Assembly (NCBI RefSeq): GCF_013407935.1
Contig: NZ_JACBZU010000003.1
Span: 248,001 to 312,000, forward strand
DNA length: 64,000 nt
Direction of reading: 5' to 3'
From: Allomuricauda sp. ARW1Y1
GTDB taxonomy: Bacteria > Bacteroidota > Bacteroidia > Flavobacteriales > Flavobacteriaceae
Numbering within the stretch: the first letter of the stretch is position 1; each line of letters begins with the position of its first letter. Both the position numbers and the translations under genes were made by a program. Under the pieces are notes generated by a model. The model made no database searches, was not told the origin of the DNA, and saw nothing but the letters and a program-made list of their open reading frames with translations. Below, one piece after another: positions 18,452-27,539 of this stretch.

Positions 18452-19645
18452 ATGAATAAAAGTCGGTTGACATTTTTAGTATTTCTTTTGCTGGTCTTTC
18501 CTTTGACCTCTTTTCACAAAAATGATACCGAGGTAAGGCCCAAAGATAAATTTATTGTGGTCTTGGACGCTGGTCACGGCGGACACGACCCTGGAAACAT
18601 TGGGAACGGCTACTTGGAAAAGGAAATTGCCCTGGCCATTGTTTTGAAAATTGGGGAGGAGCTAAAAAAACACCCAGATATAAAAGTCATTTATACGAGG
18701 GATGACGATACTTTTGTCGATTTGTTCGAACGGGGCGAAATTGCCAATCAGGCGAATGCGGATTTATTTGTATCCGTCCATTGCAATGCCCATAACTCGG
18801 ATGCCTACGGGGCGGAAACCTATGTGCTGGGGTTGCATGCCAATCGACAAAATTTTGAGGTGGCCAAAAAGGAAAACTCCGTAATCTACTTGGAGGATGA
18901 TTATGAGCAGCGATATGCGGAGTACGATATCAATTCCCCCGAATCCGTGATTGGATTGACCATTATGCAGGAGGAGTTCTTGGACCAGAGTATTCTGTTG
19001 GGAAAAAAGCTTCAGGATAATTTTACCGTAAAGCTCAAACGTAAGGACAGAAAAGTAAAGCAGGCCGGTTTTATTGTACTGCATCAGACCTTTATGCCCA
19101 GTGTATTGGTAGAGGTAGGCTTTTTATCCAACAAAAGCGAAGGAAGTTACCTTAACTCCAAAAAGGGGCAGAGCGAGATGGGAACGGCGATTGCAAGTGC
19201 GGTCTTGGCCTACAAAGAAGAAATGGGCTATGCAGTGGCTCCGGTGGCAGAGAGTCTTAAGGTGGAAGATACCCCGGTAGCGGTGGATATTCCCAAGGAG
19301 ACCACGGAACAATCTACTACTGTTGCCGACAAGCAACCGGAAGAAAAAACAAAGCAGACGGAACCACAGACCAAAGCACCTGTAGAAAGTACAGGGGTAA
19401 TCTTTAAGGTCCAGTTGATGGCCAGTGGAAAAACCATACCGTTGGACGCCAAGAACTTTAACGGTTTGGACCAGTTATCCAAAGAACCTTATAAGAATAT
19501 GTATCGATATATGTACGGTAATGCCAGTACCTACGAAGAAGCCAAGCAGTTGAAGAAAAACGCCGATGCCAAAGGGTATACCACATCATACATCGTGGCA
19601 TACAAGAATGGGGCAAGGGTGCCAGTTTCAGCCGCGTTGAAGTAG
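18452..19645 (+). CDS. N-acetylmuramoyl-L-alanine amidase with SPOR-like C-terminus
   Basis: 397 residues. A signal sequence (MNKSRLTFLVFLLLVFPLTSF) is followed by an Amidase_3 (AmiC-like) catalytic domain: DAGHGGHDPGN with the zinc histidine (H42), SVHCNAHNS, and VLVEVGFLSNKSE with the catalytic Glu. A Lys/Glu/Pro/Thr-rich linker (about 280-315) leads to a C-terminal SPOR-like domain (FKVQLMASGKTIP ...) that would bind denuded glycan strands at the septum. It cleaves the amide bond between MurNAc and the stem peptide during cell separation. The ATG at 18452 is preferred over a TTG at 18341 because the upstream frame lies inside the predicted promoter. Confidence 0.93.
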   Translation: MNKSRLTFLVFLLLVFPLTSFHKNDTEVRPKDKFIVVLDAGHGGHDPGNIGNGYLEKEIALAIVLKIGEELKKHPDIKVIYTRDDDTFVDLFERGEIANQANADLFVSVHCNAHNSDAYGAETYVLGLHANRQNFEVAKKENSVIYLEDDYEQRYAEYDINSPESVIGLTIMQEEFLDQSILLGKKLQDNFTVKLKRKDRKVKQAGFIVLHQTFMPSVLVEVGFLSNKSEGSYLNSKKGQSEMGTAIASAVLAYKEEMGYAVAPVAESLKVEDTPVAVDIPKETTEQSTTVADKQPEEKTKQTEPQTKAPVESTGVIFKVQLMASGKTIPLDAKNFNGLDQLSKEPYKNMYRYMYGNASTYEEAKQLKKNADAKGYTTSYIVAYKNGARVPVSAALK

Positions 19646-19680
19646 CGATGCTTCAAATGGTCTCTTGAGAAAATTATTCC

Positions 19681-19688
19681 TAATTTTG
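19681..19688 (+). promoter_or_regulatory. Predicted -7 element before the MCE gene
   Basis: TAATTTTG is a perfect TAnnTTTG match, 22 bases before the TTG start of the MCE gene. No clear -33 partner is visible, so it may be an internal operon promoter. Confidence 0.35.
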
Positions 19689-19710
19689 TTTAAATCATAA
19701 ACCGAATCTT

Positions 19711-20697
19711 TTGAAACTATCCAGGGAAATCAAAACTGGGATTATCGTAGTCGCTGGAATCGTAGCCTTCTTGTTTGGGCTTAGCTACTTAAAATCCTCT
19801 CCACTCTTTGAGAACAATAAAACGTTTTATGCCGTTTACGATGATGTAGGTGGTTTACAGCCCGGCACCCAAGTGTCTATCAATGGTTTCAATGTGGGCA
19901 ATGTGACCGATATCCGTTTTAAGGATAGCTCGGGAAAATTATTGGTGACCTTAACGGTAACCAATAAGTTCGAATTTTCCAAAAACAGTATAGCTGAGCT
20001 GTTTGACACTGGTATCATCGGTGGAAAGGGCCTTCAGATTGTTCCCGTGTTCGATGATGGCCCAAAAGCCCAATCGGGAGATACCTTACCATCAAAAATA
20101 AAACCGGGCCTTACCGAATTGGTACAGCAAAAACTGACACCGCTTCAAATGAAAGTGGAAGGTGCGGTCTCTAATGCCGATTCATTGCTGATGAACGTAA
20201 ACCAAATATTGGATGACCCCACCAAAAAACAGCTTCAAGAGGCCATAGTTTCCATGAACCAATTGGTGGGTTCCTTTAAGGCCAGTGCCGATAATCTAAA
20301 TGTACTGCTCGAAAACAACAAAACCCAGTTGGACAGTTCTTTGAAGAACGTGAACCATATCACTTCCAATTTCTCCAAACTCTCCGATTCGTTGGTCAAT
20401 GCCGATTTAGGAAAAACTTTGGCCGAGTTTCAAGGCACGGTGAGCAAGCTGAACGGTATTTTGGCCAAAATAGAGGAAGGTGAAGGCTCCTTGGGGAAAT
20501 TGCACAAGGATGATGCACTGTACAATAATCTAGCCGAAGCCTCTAGGGAATTGGACTTGCTTTTACAAGACTTTAGACTGAACCCGAAACGTTACGTCAA
20601 TGTTTCCGTTTTCGGCAAAAAACAAAAAGAGTACACACTACCGGCGGATGATCCCGCAGAACAGGAGAATCCAAACGAACCAAAAGAAAATAACTAA
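19711..20697 (+). CDS. MlaD/MCE-domain lipid-transport protein
   Basis: 328 residues starting from TTG: a basic end (MKLSREIKTG), one transmembrane anchor (about 10-27), then an MCE domain (about 35-115) with the typical YAVYDDVGGLQPGTQVSINGFNVG and GGKGLQI segments. A long helical region with repeated Leu/Asn heptads (about 140-290) and a charged C-terminus follow. MCE proteins form hexameric rings or tunnels that carry phospholipids between inner and outer membranes. The matching permease and ATPase are not in this operon. The stop overlaps the next ATG by one base (TAATG), so translational coupling is likely. Confidence 0.92.
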   Translation: MKLSREIKTGIIVVAGIVAFLFGLSYLKSSPLFENNKTFYAVYDDVGGLQPGTQVSINGFNVGNVTDIRFKDSSGKLLVTLTVTNKFEFSKNSIAELFDTGIIGGKGLQIVPVFDDGPKAQSGDTLPSKIKPGLTELVQQKLTPLQMKVEGAVSNADSLLMNVNQILDDPTKKQLQEAIVSMNQLVGSFKASADNLNVLLENNKTQLDSSLKNVNHITSNFSKLSDSLVNADLGKTLAEFQGTVSKLNGILAKIEEGEGSLGKLHKDDALYNNLAEASRELDLLLQDFRLNPKRYVNVSVFGKKQKEYTLPADDPAEQENPNEPKENN

Positions 20698-22025
20698 TGG
20701 AATACGTGCCCAATATTTTATTTGCCCTGGCCCTGATCGCGGGCATTGGTTTTTTTGTTCGAAATGTCAAAAAATTGACCCGGAACATTAAACTGGGCAA
20801 GGACGTCGATGTAAGCGACAACAAAGCACAACGCTGGAAAAACATGGCAAGAATCGCCCTGGGGCAGACCAAGATGGTCGTTAGGCCGATTGCAGGTATC
20901 ATGCATGTTATTGTTTATGTGGGCTTTATTATCATCAATATAGAGGTGCTGGAAATTATCCTCGATGGACTTCTGGGAACACATCGGCTGTTCTCTCCTT
21001 TGGGTTCTGTGTACAACTTTTTGATAGGTTCCTTCGAAATTCTGGCCCTTTTGGTAATCGTGGCCGTAATCGTTTTTTGGGTGCGACGGAACATCATCCG
21101 TATCCAACGCTTCATCAAACCGGAAATGAAGGGATGGCCCAAAACCGATGGGAACTTGATTCTGTATATCGAATTGGTACTGATGGTTTTGTTCCTTACC
21201 ATGAATGCTGCCGATTTTCAATTGCAGCAGATGGGTGCGGAGCACTACAATAGGGCAGGAGCTTTCCCGGTAAGCCAATTTTTGCTGCCGCTACTGGAAG
21301 GACTTTCGGAATCCTCTTTGATTTTGGTGGAAAGAACGGCATGGTGGCTACATATTTTGGGCATCTTGGCATTTTTGAATTACCTCTATTACTCAAAGCA
21401 TTTACATATCCTTTTGGCATTTCCCAACACCTATTATGGAAGGGTCAAGCCACAGGGACAGTTCAATAACCTGGCATCCGTTACCAAGGAAGTAAAATTG
21501 ATGATGGATCCCGATGCGGACCCCTTTGCGGCTCCTGCGGAAGAGGACACTACAGAGGAACCGGAAAAATTTGGGGCTTCCGATGTGATGGATCTGAATT
21601 GGGTGCAATTGCTCAATGCATATACCTGCACTGAATGTGGTCGATGTACTTCCGAATGCCCGGCCAATCAGACCGGTAAAAAGCTGTCGCCCCGAAAAAT
21701 CATGATGGATACCCGCGACCGTTTGGAGGAAGTGGGCAAAAATATGGATGCCAACAAGGGAGAGTTTGTTCCGGACGGCAAACAGTTATTGGACGATTAC
21801 ATAACCCGTGAGGAACTTTGGGCCTGTACCACCTGCAACGCCTGTGTGGAAGCATGTCCGGTGAGCATAGATCCGTTGTCCATTATTGTGGAAATGCGAA
21901 GATATTTGGTAATGGAGCAGTCCGCAGCCCCAATGGAACTGAACAATATGATGTCCAATATCGAGAACAATGGAGCCCCATGGCCCTACAATCAAATGGA
22001 CCGGTTGAATTGGGTAAACGAATAA
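20697..22025 (+). CDS. Membrane-bound 4Fe-4S dicluster protein (HdrC/electron-transfer-like)
   Basis: 442 residues. The N-terminal half has about five to six transmembrane helices with conserved-looking histidines (MHVIVYVGF, WWLHILGILAF), resembling NarI/HdrE-type heme-b subunits. The C-terminal part carries two 4Fe-4S motifs: CTECGRCTSECPAN (from about residue 311) and CTTCNACVEACPVS (from about residue 377). It probably moves electrons between the membrane and its partner encoded next. The electron donor and acceptor are unknown. It overlaps the MCE gene by one base and is followed 10 bases later by the partner Fe-S gene; these two proteins are a conserved pair in flavobacteria as far as I know. 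Confidence 0.9.
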   Translation: MEYVPNILFALALIAGIGFFVRNVKKLTRNIKLGKDVDVSDNKAQRWKNMARIALGQTKMVVRPIAGIMHVIVYVGFIIINIEVLEIILDGLLGTHRLFSPLGSVYNFLIGSFEILALLVIVAVIVFWVRRNIIRIQRFIKPEMKGWPKTDGNLILYIELVLMVLFLTMNAADFQLQQMGAEHYNRAGAFPVSQFLLPLLEGLSESSLILVERTAWWLHILGILAFLNYLYYSKHLHILLAFPNTYYGRVKPQGQFNNLASVTKEVKLMMDPDADPFAAPAEEDTTEEPEKFGASDVMDLNWVQLLNAYTCTECGRCTSECPANQTGKKLSPRKIMMDTRDRLEEVGKNMDANKGEFVPDGKQLLDDYITREELWACTTCNACVEACPVSIDPLSIIVEMRRYLVMEQSAAPMELNNMMSNIENNGAPWPYNQMDRLNWVNE

Positions 22026-22035
22026 AAAAAGCACT

Positions 22036-22827
22036 ATGAGCGAGCAATTGAAGGTAAAGACCATGCAGGAGTTTATGGCAGAAGGCAAACAGCCCGAAAT
22101 ATTGTTTTGGGTGGGCTCTGCTGGAAGTTACGACGACCGCGCCAAAAAGATTACCCGTGCCTTTGTGAAATTATTGAACAAGGCCAATGTTGATTTTGCT
22201 GTATTGGGAACAGAAGAGAGTTCCACAGGCGATGTGGCCAAACGTGCTGGCAATGAATTTTTATTCCAAATGCAGGCCATGATGAACATCGAGCTTTTGA
22301 ACGGTTACGAAATCAAGCGTATCGTTACCTGTGACCCACATTCCTTCAATACCATTAAAAATGAATACCCGGAACTGGGAGGGAACTACGAGGTGCTGCA
22401 CCACACCCAATACTTGAAAGAGCTTATCGATAACGGACGTTTGACAATGGATGGTGATGGCTACAAAGGAAAACGCATCACTTTTCACGACCCCTGCTAT
22501 TTGGGGCGTGCCAATTCCGTTTTTGATGCGCCACGCGAACTGCTCACCAAGACCAAAGCCGATGTAGTGGAGATGAAACGATTCAAAAAAACGGCCCTAT
22601 GTTGTGGTGCAGGGGGAGCGCAAATGTTCAAAGAGCCCGAAAAAGGCGATATGGACATCAATGTGATGCGGACCAAGGATGCCCTGGAAACCAAGGCACA
22701 GATTATCGCAACAGGATGCCCGTACTGCAATACCATGATGACGGACGGTATCAAAGCCCACGAAAAAGAGGACAGCGTTACGGTTCTGGATGTTGCCGAG
22801 GTATTGGCCAATTCACAAGGATTGTAA
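22036..22827 (+). CDS. CCG-domain (Fe-S)-binding protein, HdrB/LutA-like, first cluster site degenerate
   Basis: 263 residues with two CCG-type halves. The second half keeps its cysteines: HDPCYLGR, CCGAGG (from about 189) and GCPYC (from about 228), enough to bind the unusual Fe-S cluster of heterodisulfide-reductase-like proteins. In the first half the matching places read VGSAGS (26-31), ESSTGD and CDPHSF, so the cysteines expected there are replaced by Ser, leaving only C99. It probably works with the membrane dicluster protein immediately upstream as one redox complex. Substrate unknown. Confidence 0.88.
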   Translation: MSEQLKVKTMQEFMAEGKQPEILFWVGSAGSYDDRAKKITRAFVKLLNKANVDFAVLGTEESSTGDVAKRAGNEFLFQMQAMMNIELLNGYEIKRIVTCDPHSFNTIKNEYPELGGNYEVLHHTQYLKELIDNGRLTMDGDGYKGKRITFHDPCYLGRANSVFDAPRELLTKTKADVVEMKRFKKTALCCGAGGAQMFKEPEKGDMDINVMRTKDALETKAQIIATGCPYCNTMMTDGIKAHEKEDSVTVLDVAEVLANSQGL

Positions 22828-22880
22828 GAAATAGAAAGAATGAATCGGGTCAAAAAGGAAAGACCTATCAGATAGAAGAT

Positions 22881-23363
22881 ATGCTAGTAGATTTTAATGA
22901 ATTGCCAGATAATGCCCGCATCTGGATTTATCAGGCTGACAGAAGTTTTACCGAGGAGGAATTGCAGGAATTGGAGCAGAGCCTTACCGAATTCCTAAAG
23001 GAATGGACCGCCCATGGGAGCCATTTGCATGCAGGCTTCGAGATCAGGTACAAAAGATTTATCGTCATCGGTTTGGACCAAACGAACGTTAGTGCTTCCG
23101 GCTGTTCCATTGATGCGTCCGTTCACTACATCCAAAGTCTTGAAAAAAAATACCAAGTAGAGCTCTTGGACCGGATGAATGTCTCCTTTAAACAAGGGGA
23201 ATTTATCGCCTACAAACCCCTTAAGGACTTTAAAAAACTGGCGAAGGCCAGATCGGTTTCCGCCAATACCATTGTGTTCAACAATCTGGTGGCTACGAAG
23301 CAGGAGTACCTTGAAAACTGGGAAGTCCCAGCGAGTGAAAGCTGGCACTCCCGATTTGTGTAG
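22881..23363 (+). CDS. Conserved hypothetical protein (often labelled ABC transporter ATPase in databases)
   Basis: 160 residues starting at the ATG at 22881 (MLVDFNELPDNARIWIYQADR). The frame is open further upstream but overlaps the Fe-S gene and carries no family-like sequence. Orthologues in flavobacteria are, to my memory, named ABC transporter ATPase, but I see no Walker A, signature or Walker B motif, so that name is not supported. The second half (LDRMNVSFKQGEFIAYKPLKDFKKL) is well structured and charged; no membrane segment or signal peptide is present, so it should be cytosolic. It ends the operon that starts with the amidase. Function unknown. Confidence 0.85.
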   Translation: MLVDFNELPDNARIWIYQADRSFTEEELQELEQSLTEFLKEWTAHGSHLHAGFEIRYKRFIVIGLDQTNVSASGCSIDASVHYIQSLEKKYQVELLDRMNVSFKQGEFIAYKPLKDFKKLAKARSVSANTIVFNNLVATKQEYLENWEVPASESWHSRFV

Positions 23364-23454
23364 GCTGCTTTTAAATTATCTTAATTTGTGTGCATTCCTC
23401 GATGAAATGCAATATTTTTATCAGCAATAAGTTCAGGTTTTAGACAAGATATTT

Positions 23455-26367
23455 ATGCGGATAAACCTCAATATTCCCCTTTTATTACTTTTTTGCTTGC
23501 AAGCCCTTGGGCAGTCCAATCCCTTGATGGTCAAAGATTCCGTGGCACAAATGGCATGGGTCGAAAGTCAATATCAAAAAATGACCTTGGAAGAACGGGT
23601 AGGGCAGCTCTTTATGGTTAGCGTGGCTTCCAATCAAGGAAAATCGGCTACCGACAGGGTGAAAAACCTAGTCAAGGAACAGGATCTTGGGGGTGTCATC
23701 TTTTCGGTCGGAGGACCTGTACAACAGGCTGAATTGACCAATGCCTACCAATCCGTTGCCAAAGTTCCATTATTGATTGGTTCGGATGCGGAATGGGGTA
23801 TGGCCATGCGGTTGGACTCTACCTATGCCTTTCCGTGGAACATGACCTTAGGGGCTATTCAGGATAGCACCCTTGTTGAAAAAGTGGGGTATCAAATCGG
23901 AAAGCATGCCAAACGGCTTGGGGTACATATCAATTTCGCACCCGATTTGGACGTGAACAACAATCCGCAGAATCCCATCATTGGCAACCGCTCTTTTGGC
24001 GAAGACCCCAAAAATGTGGCCCAAAAGGGACGTGCTTTTGTGCGGGGGATGGAGAGAGCTGGGGTTTTGACCAGTGGAAAGCATTTTCCGGGACATGGTG
24101 ATACGGCTACCGATTCCCATAAATCATTGCCCATCATCACCTCTTCGGTGGAACGGTTGGACACTTTGGAACTGTATCCCTTCAAAAAAACTATGGAAGC
24201 AGGATTAAGCTCCATAATGGTGGCCCATTTGGATGTACCGGCACTGGAATCACGTGAGGGGCATCCCTCTACCTTGTCCAAAGCCATTGTTACGGATGTG
24301 TTGCAGAATCGGATGGGTTTTGAAGGCTTGGTGATCACCGATGCGCTCAATATGAAGGCTGTTTCCCAATTTGCTCCACAAGGCGAAGTGGAACTACAAG
24401 CCTTTTTGGCCGGAAACGATTTGTTGTTGATGCCCGAGAACGTGCTCAAGGCCAAGACAAAGTTTATGGAGGCCTATAACAATGGAATCATTACAGAAGA
24501 GCGACTGTCAAAATCCGTCAAAAAAATATTGATGGCCAAGTACAAAGCCGGATTGAACAATTACCGCCCTGTGGCCATAGAAAATTTGGTAGAAGACCTA
24601 AATAGTGTCGAAAACGATGTCATTTACGAAGTGGCTATGGAGGCTGCCATCACGGTTGTGAAGAACAATTTTTCGTTGATGCCCATCAAAAAATTGGACA
24701 ACAAAAAAATTGCCTACGTCCATTTTGGGGATGATGAAGGAAGCACCTTTTTAGAAGCTTTGAACAAATATCAAAAGGTGACCCCGATTGCTGCCAAGGA
24801 TATTGCGGAGTATAAGGAGCGATTAAAGGAATTCAACTTGGTCATTATCGGCTTTCACAAAAGCAACGATAGTCCATGGAAGGGACATACATTTTCCAAA
24901 AACGAATTGTTCTGGTTGGAAGAAATATCCAGATTGCGAACCAGCAACACCATTTTATCGGTCTTTACCAAGCCCTACGCCCTTTTGGATGTGCTCAACT
25001 TTGATACGATAGACGGGGTGGTGATGGGCTATCAGAACAGTGAAATCGCCCAGAAAAAAGTAGCCGAGGTCATTTTTGGGGCCATTGGCGCATCTGGAAA
25101 ACTGCCTGTTTCCGCACATGCGGAGTTTCCGGTGGGCATAGGTTTGGAGATTGAACCCATTCAACGATTGGGCTACAGCATTCCTGAGCGGGTGGGCATG
25201 AGCTCGGAGCTTTTGGCCGAGGTGGACACCCTTGTAAACGATGGACTGGATTCCCTCATGTTCCCTGGGGCGCAGGTCTTGATCGCTAGAAGGGGAAAGG
25301 TAATCTATGACAAAAATTTTGGAAAGCCTACCTATCAATCGAACGATAGTATTACCTCAGAATCCATTTATGATCTGGCATCGCTGACCAAGATACTTTC
25401 TACCTTACCCATGATCATGAAGATGGAGGAAGAAGGAAAAATTGCCCTCAATGACACTTTTAAGGATTTGATGCCTGAATATGCCGATACGGAACTCAAG
25501 GACGTAACGGTCCTTAAGGCCCTGTCCCATTATGGGCGTTTACCTTCTTGGATCGCTTTCTATTTGGATACACTGACGAAGGACCGGAAACCGTCCAACG
25601 AATTTTATCGTGAAAATCCCTCCGAGGCTTTTCCCTATAAAGTTGCGGAACATCTATACCTCACTAGATCGTACAAAGATTCGATTTACGATAAAATCGG
25701 TAGGCAAAGCCTTAAGTCCAATCGATATCGATACAGTGATGTAGGGTATTACGTATTTAAGGAATATATTGAAAAAACCTACCAGCGTCCGATTGACGAA
25801 CTAGTAGATGAATTTTTGTACAGGCCTTTGGGATTGCAGCGAACCTTGTTCAACCCGTTGAAAAAATTTCCAAAGGAAGCGATAGTTCCTTCCGAGGAGG
25901 ACGACTACTACAGGTACCAGACTGTGCAAGGCTACGTCCACGACATGGGAGCGGCCATGCAGGGCGGTGTTGGTGGTCATGCCGGACTTTTTAGCACGGC
26001 AAATGAGGTGGCCAAAATCATGCAAATGTATTTACAGGGCGGTTATTATGGTGGCGAACGCTTTTTTAATTCCCGCACCGTAAAGCGGTTCAATACCTGC
26101 TATTTCTGTAATAAAAATGTGAGAAGGGGCGTAGGTTTTGACAAACCACAACTGGACGAGAAAGGTCCTACCTGCGGATGTGTTTCCAGAAAAAGTTTTG
26201 GGCACAGCGGATTTACAGGAACTTATACTTGGGCCGATCCGGAGGAAGAGATTGTTTATGTTTTTTTGTCGAACAGGACCTATCCCTCCGCAACCAATAC
26301 ATTATTGATCAAATCCGGGCTGAGAACACGCATACAGCAGGCCATTTATGATTCCATTATTAACTAG
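23455..26367 (+). CDS. GH3 beta-N-acetylglucosaminidase fused to a serine hydrolase (beta-lactamase fold)
   Basis: 970 residues with a signal peptide (ends LQALGQS). Residues about 35-370 form a GH3 domain with the NagZ-type motif KHFPGHGDTATDSH (about 209-222) and the nucleophile region ITDALNMKA. A GH3 C-terminal-like domain follows (about 400-560). Residues about 590-960 are a class C beta-lactamase/DD-peptidase-like domain with SxxK in SLTKILST (about S643), the second motif YSD (about Y760) and HAGLFSTANE. One polypeptide could therefore remove GlcNAc from muropeptides and act on the peptide or an ester. This fusion is a recurrent Bacteroidota arrangement. It lies about 90 bases downstream of the preceding gene. 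Confidence 0.92.
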   Translation: MRINLNIPLLLLFCLQALGQSNPLMVKDSVAQMAWVESQYQKMTLEERVGQLFMVSVASNQGKSATDRVKNLVKEQDLGGVIFSVGGPVQQAELTNAYQSVAKVPLLIGSDAEWGMAMRLDSTYAFPWNMTLGAIQDSTLVEKVGYQIGKHAKRLGVHINFAPDLDVNNNPQNPIIGNRSFGEDPKNVAQKGRAFVRGMERAGVLTSGKHFPGHGDTATDSHKSLPIITSSVERLDTLELYPFKKTMEAGLSSIMVAHLDVPALESREGHPSTLSKAIVTDVLQNRMGFEGLVITDALNMKAVSQFAPQGEVELQAFLAGNDLLLMPENVLKAKTKFMEAYNNGIITEERLSKSVKKILMAKYKAGLNNYRPVAIENLVEDLNSVENDVIYEVAMEAAITVVKNNFSLMPIKKLDNKKIAYVHFGDDEGSTFLEALNKYQKVTPIAAKDIAEYKERLKEFNLVIIGFHKSNDSPWKGHTFSKNELFWLEEISRLRTSNTILSVFTKPYALLDVLNFDTIDGVVMGYQNSEIAQKKVAEVIFGAIGASGKLPVSAHAEFPVGIGLEIEPIQRLGYSIPERVGMSSELLAEVDTLVNDGLDSLMFPGAQVLIARRGKVIYDKNFGKPTYQSNDSITSESIYDLASLTKILSTLPMIMKMEEEGKIALNDTFKDLMPEYADTELKDVTVLKALSHYGRLPSWIAFYLDTLTKDRKPSNEFYRENPSEAFPYKVAEHLYLTRSYKDSIYDKIGRQSLKSNRYRYSDVGYYVFKEYIEKTYQRPIDELVDEFLYRPLGLQRTLFNPLKKFPKEAIVPSEEDDYYRYQTVQGYVHDMGAAMQGGVGGHAGLFSTANEVAKIMQMYLQGGYYGGERFFNSRTVKRFNTCYFCNKNVRRGVGFDKPQLDEKGPTCGCVSRKSFGHSGFTGTYTWADPEEEIVYVFLSNRTYPSATNTLLIKSGLRTRIQQAIYDSIIN

Positions 26368-26383
26368 GTACAGAATATTGCCG

Positions 26384-26391
26384 TAGATTTG
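26384..26391 (+). promoter_or_regulatory. Predicted -7 element directly before bshA
   Basis: TAGATTTG matches TAnnTTTG and ends only five bases before the bshA ATG (26397). If used, the transcript would be leaderless or nearly so. No TTTG is visible at the -33 distance. Confidence 0.35.
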
Positions 26392-26396
26392 TTCTT

Positions 26397-27539
26397 ATGA
26401 AAATAGCAATAGTGTGTTACCCTACCTTTGGGGGTAGTGGCGTGGTTGCCACCGAATTGGGGATTGCCCTTGCGGAACGGGGGCATGAGGTACATTTTAT
26501 TACCTACCGTCAGCCTGTGCGCTTGGAACTTTTGGGCAACAACATCCATTTTCATGAAGTACATGTGCCCGAGTATCCCTTATTCCACTACCAACCTTAT
26601 GAGTTGGCGCTTTCCAGTAAGTTGGTGGATACGATTAAACTGTACGATATTGAACTATTGCACGTGCATTACGCCATTCCCCATGCCTATGCGGGCTATA
26701 TGGCCAAAAAAATGCTTCAGGAGTACGGCATCTTTATTCCGATGATTACCACTTTGCACGGAACCGATATTACCTTGGTGGGCAAGCATCCCTTTTATAA
26801 ACCAGCGGTTACCTTCAGCATCAACAAATCGGATGTAGTGACCTCGGTTTCGGAAGCCCTCAAGCAAGAGACGTTGAATATTTTTGATATTGAAAAAGAG
26901 ATAGAGGTCATTCCCAACTTTATAGAGACCACTAAATATCGAAAGGCATTTACCGATTGCCAACGCTCCATGATGGCCAAAGACGACGAGCGCATCATTA
27001 CCCATATCAGTAATTTTAGAAAGGTAAAGCGAATTCCCGATGTCATAAAGATATTCTATCGGATACAGCAAGAAATTCCTGCAAAACTGATTATGGTAGG
27101 CGAGGGGCCCGAAAAGGAAAAGGCCGAGGACCTCTGTGAATCCTTGGGCATAAAAGATTGGGTGTTGTTTTTGGGCAATAGCAATGAGATTGACCGAATC
27201 CTTTGTTTTTCCGATTTGTTCCTGTTGCCATCGGAAACGGAAAGCTTTGGTTTGGCCGCGTTGGAAGCCATGATCAATAAAGTGGCGATCATTTCCAGTA
27301 ACACAGGTGGTATTCCCGAGGTGAACATAGATGGTGTATCGGGCTATTTGGCCAATGTGGGCGATGTAGATACCATGTCGGCCAAGGCCATAGAAATTTT
27401 GAAAGACGATACCACTCTGGATAAATTCAAGGAAAATGCATACAATGTGGCATCCAAGTTTGATATCGTCCACATTCTTCCATTGTACGAAGACCTTTAT
27501 GAAAAGGCTTTCAAATCCCGTTTTAAAAACACCTTTTGA
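26397..27539 (+). CDS. bshA: N-acetyl-alpha-D-glucosaminyl L-malate synthase BshA
   Basis: 380 residues, GT4 fold. The N-terminus KIAIVCYPTFGGSGVVATELG and HVHYAIPHAYAGYMAKK are characteristic of BshA; the donor-site acidic motif is ETESFGLAALEAM. It joins UDP-GlcNAc and L-malate in the first step of bacillithiol synthesis, the low-molecular-weight thiol of Bacillota and many Bacteroidota. The deacetylase and ligase genes (bshB, bshC) are not in the window. Its stop overlaps the TTG start of the next gene (TTGA), suggesting coupling. Confidence 0.95.
   Translation: MKIAIVCYPTFGGSGVVATELGIALAERGHEVHFITYRQPVRLELLGNNIHFHEVHVPEYPLFHYQPYELALSSKLVDTIKLYDIELLHVHYAIPHAYAGYMAKKMLQEYGIFIPMITTLHGTDITLVGKHPFYKPAVTFSINKSDVVTSVSEALKQETLNIFDIEKEIEVIPNFIETTKYRKAFTDCQRSMMAKDDERIITHISNFRKVKRIPDVIKIFYRIQQEIPAKLIMVGEGPEKEKAEDLCESLGIKDWVLFLGNSNEIDRILCFSDLFLLPSETESFGLAALEAMINKVAIISSNTGGIPEVNIDGVSGYLANVGDVDTMSAKAIEILKDDTTLDKFKENAYNVASKFDIVHILPLYEDLYEKAFKSRFKNTF

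Noticed and set aside
26655..27473. Open frame of 272 codons on the minus strand
   Set aside because: Antisense to bshA with no family resemblance.
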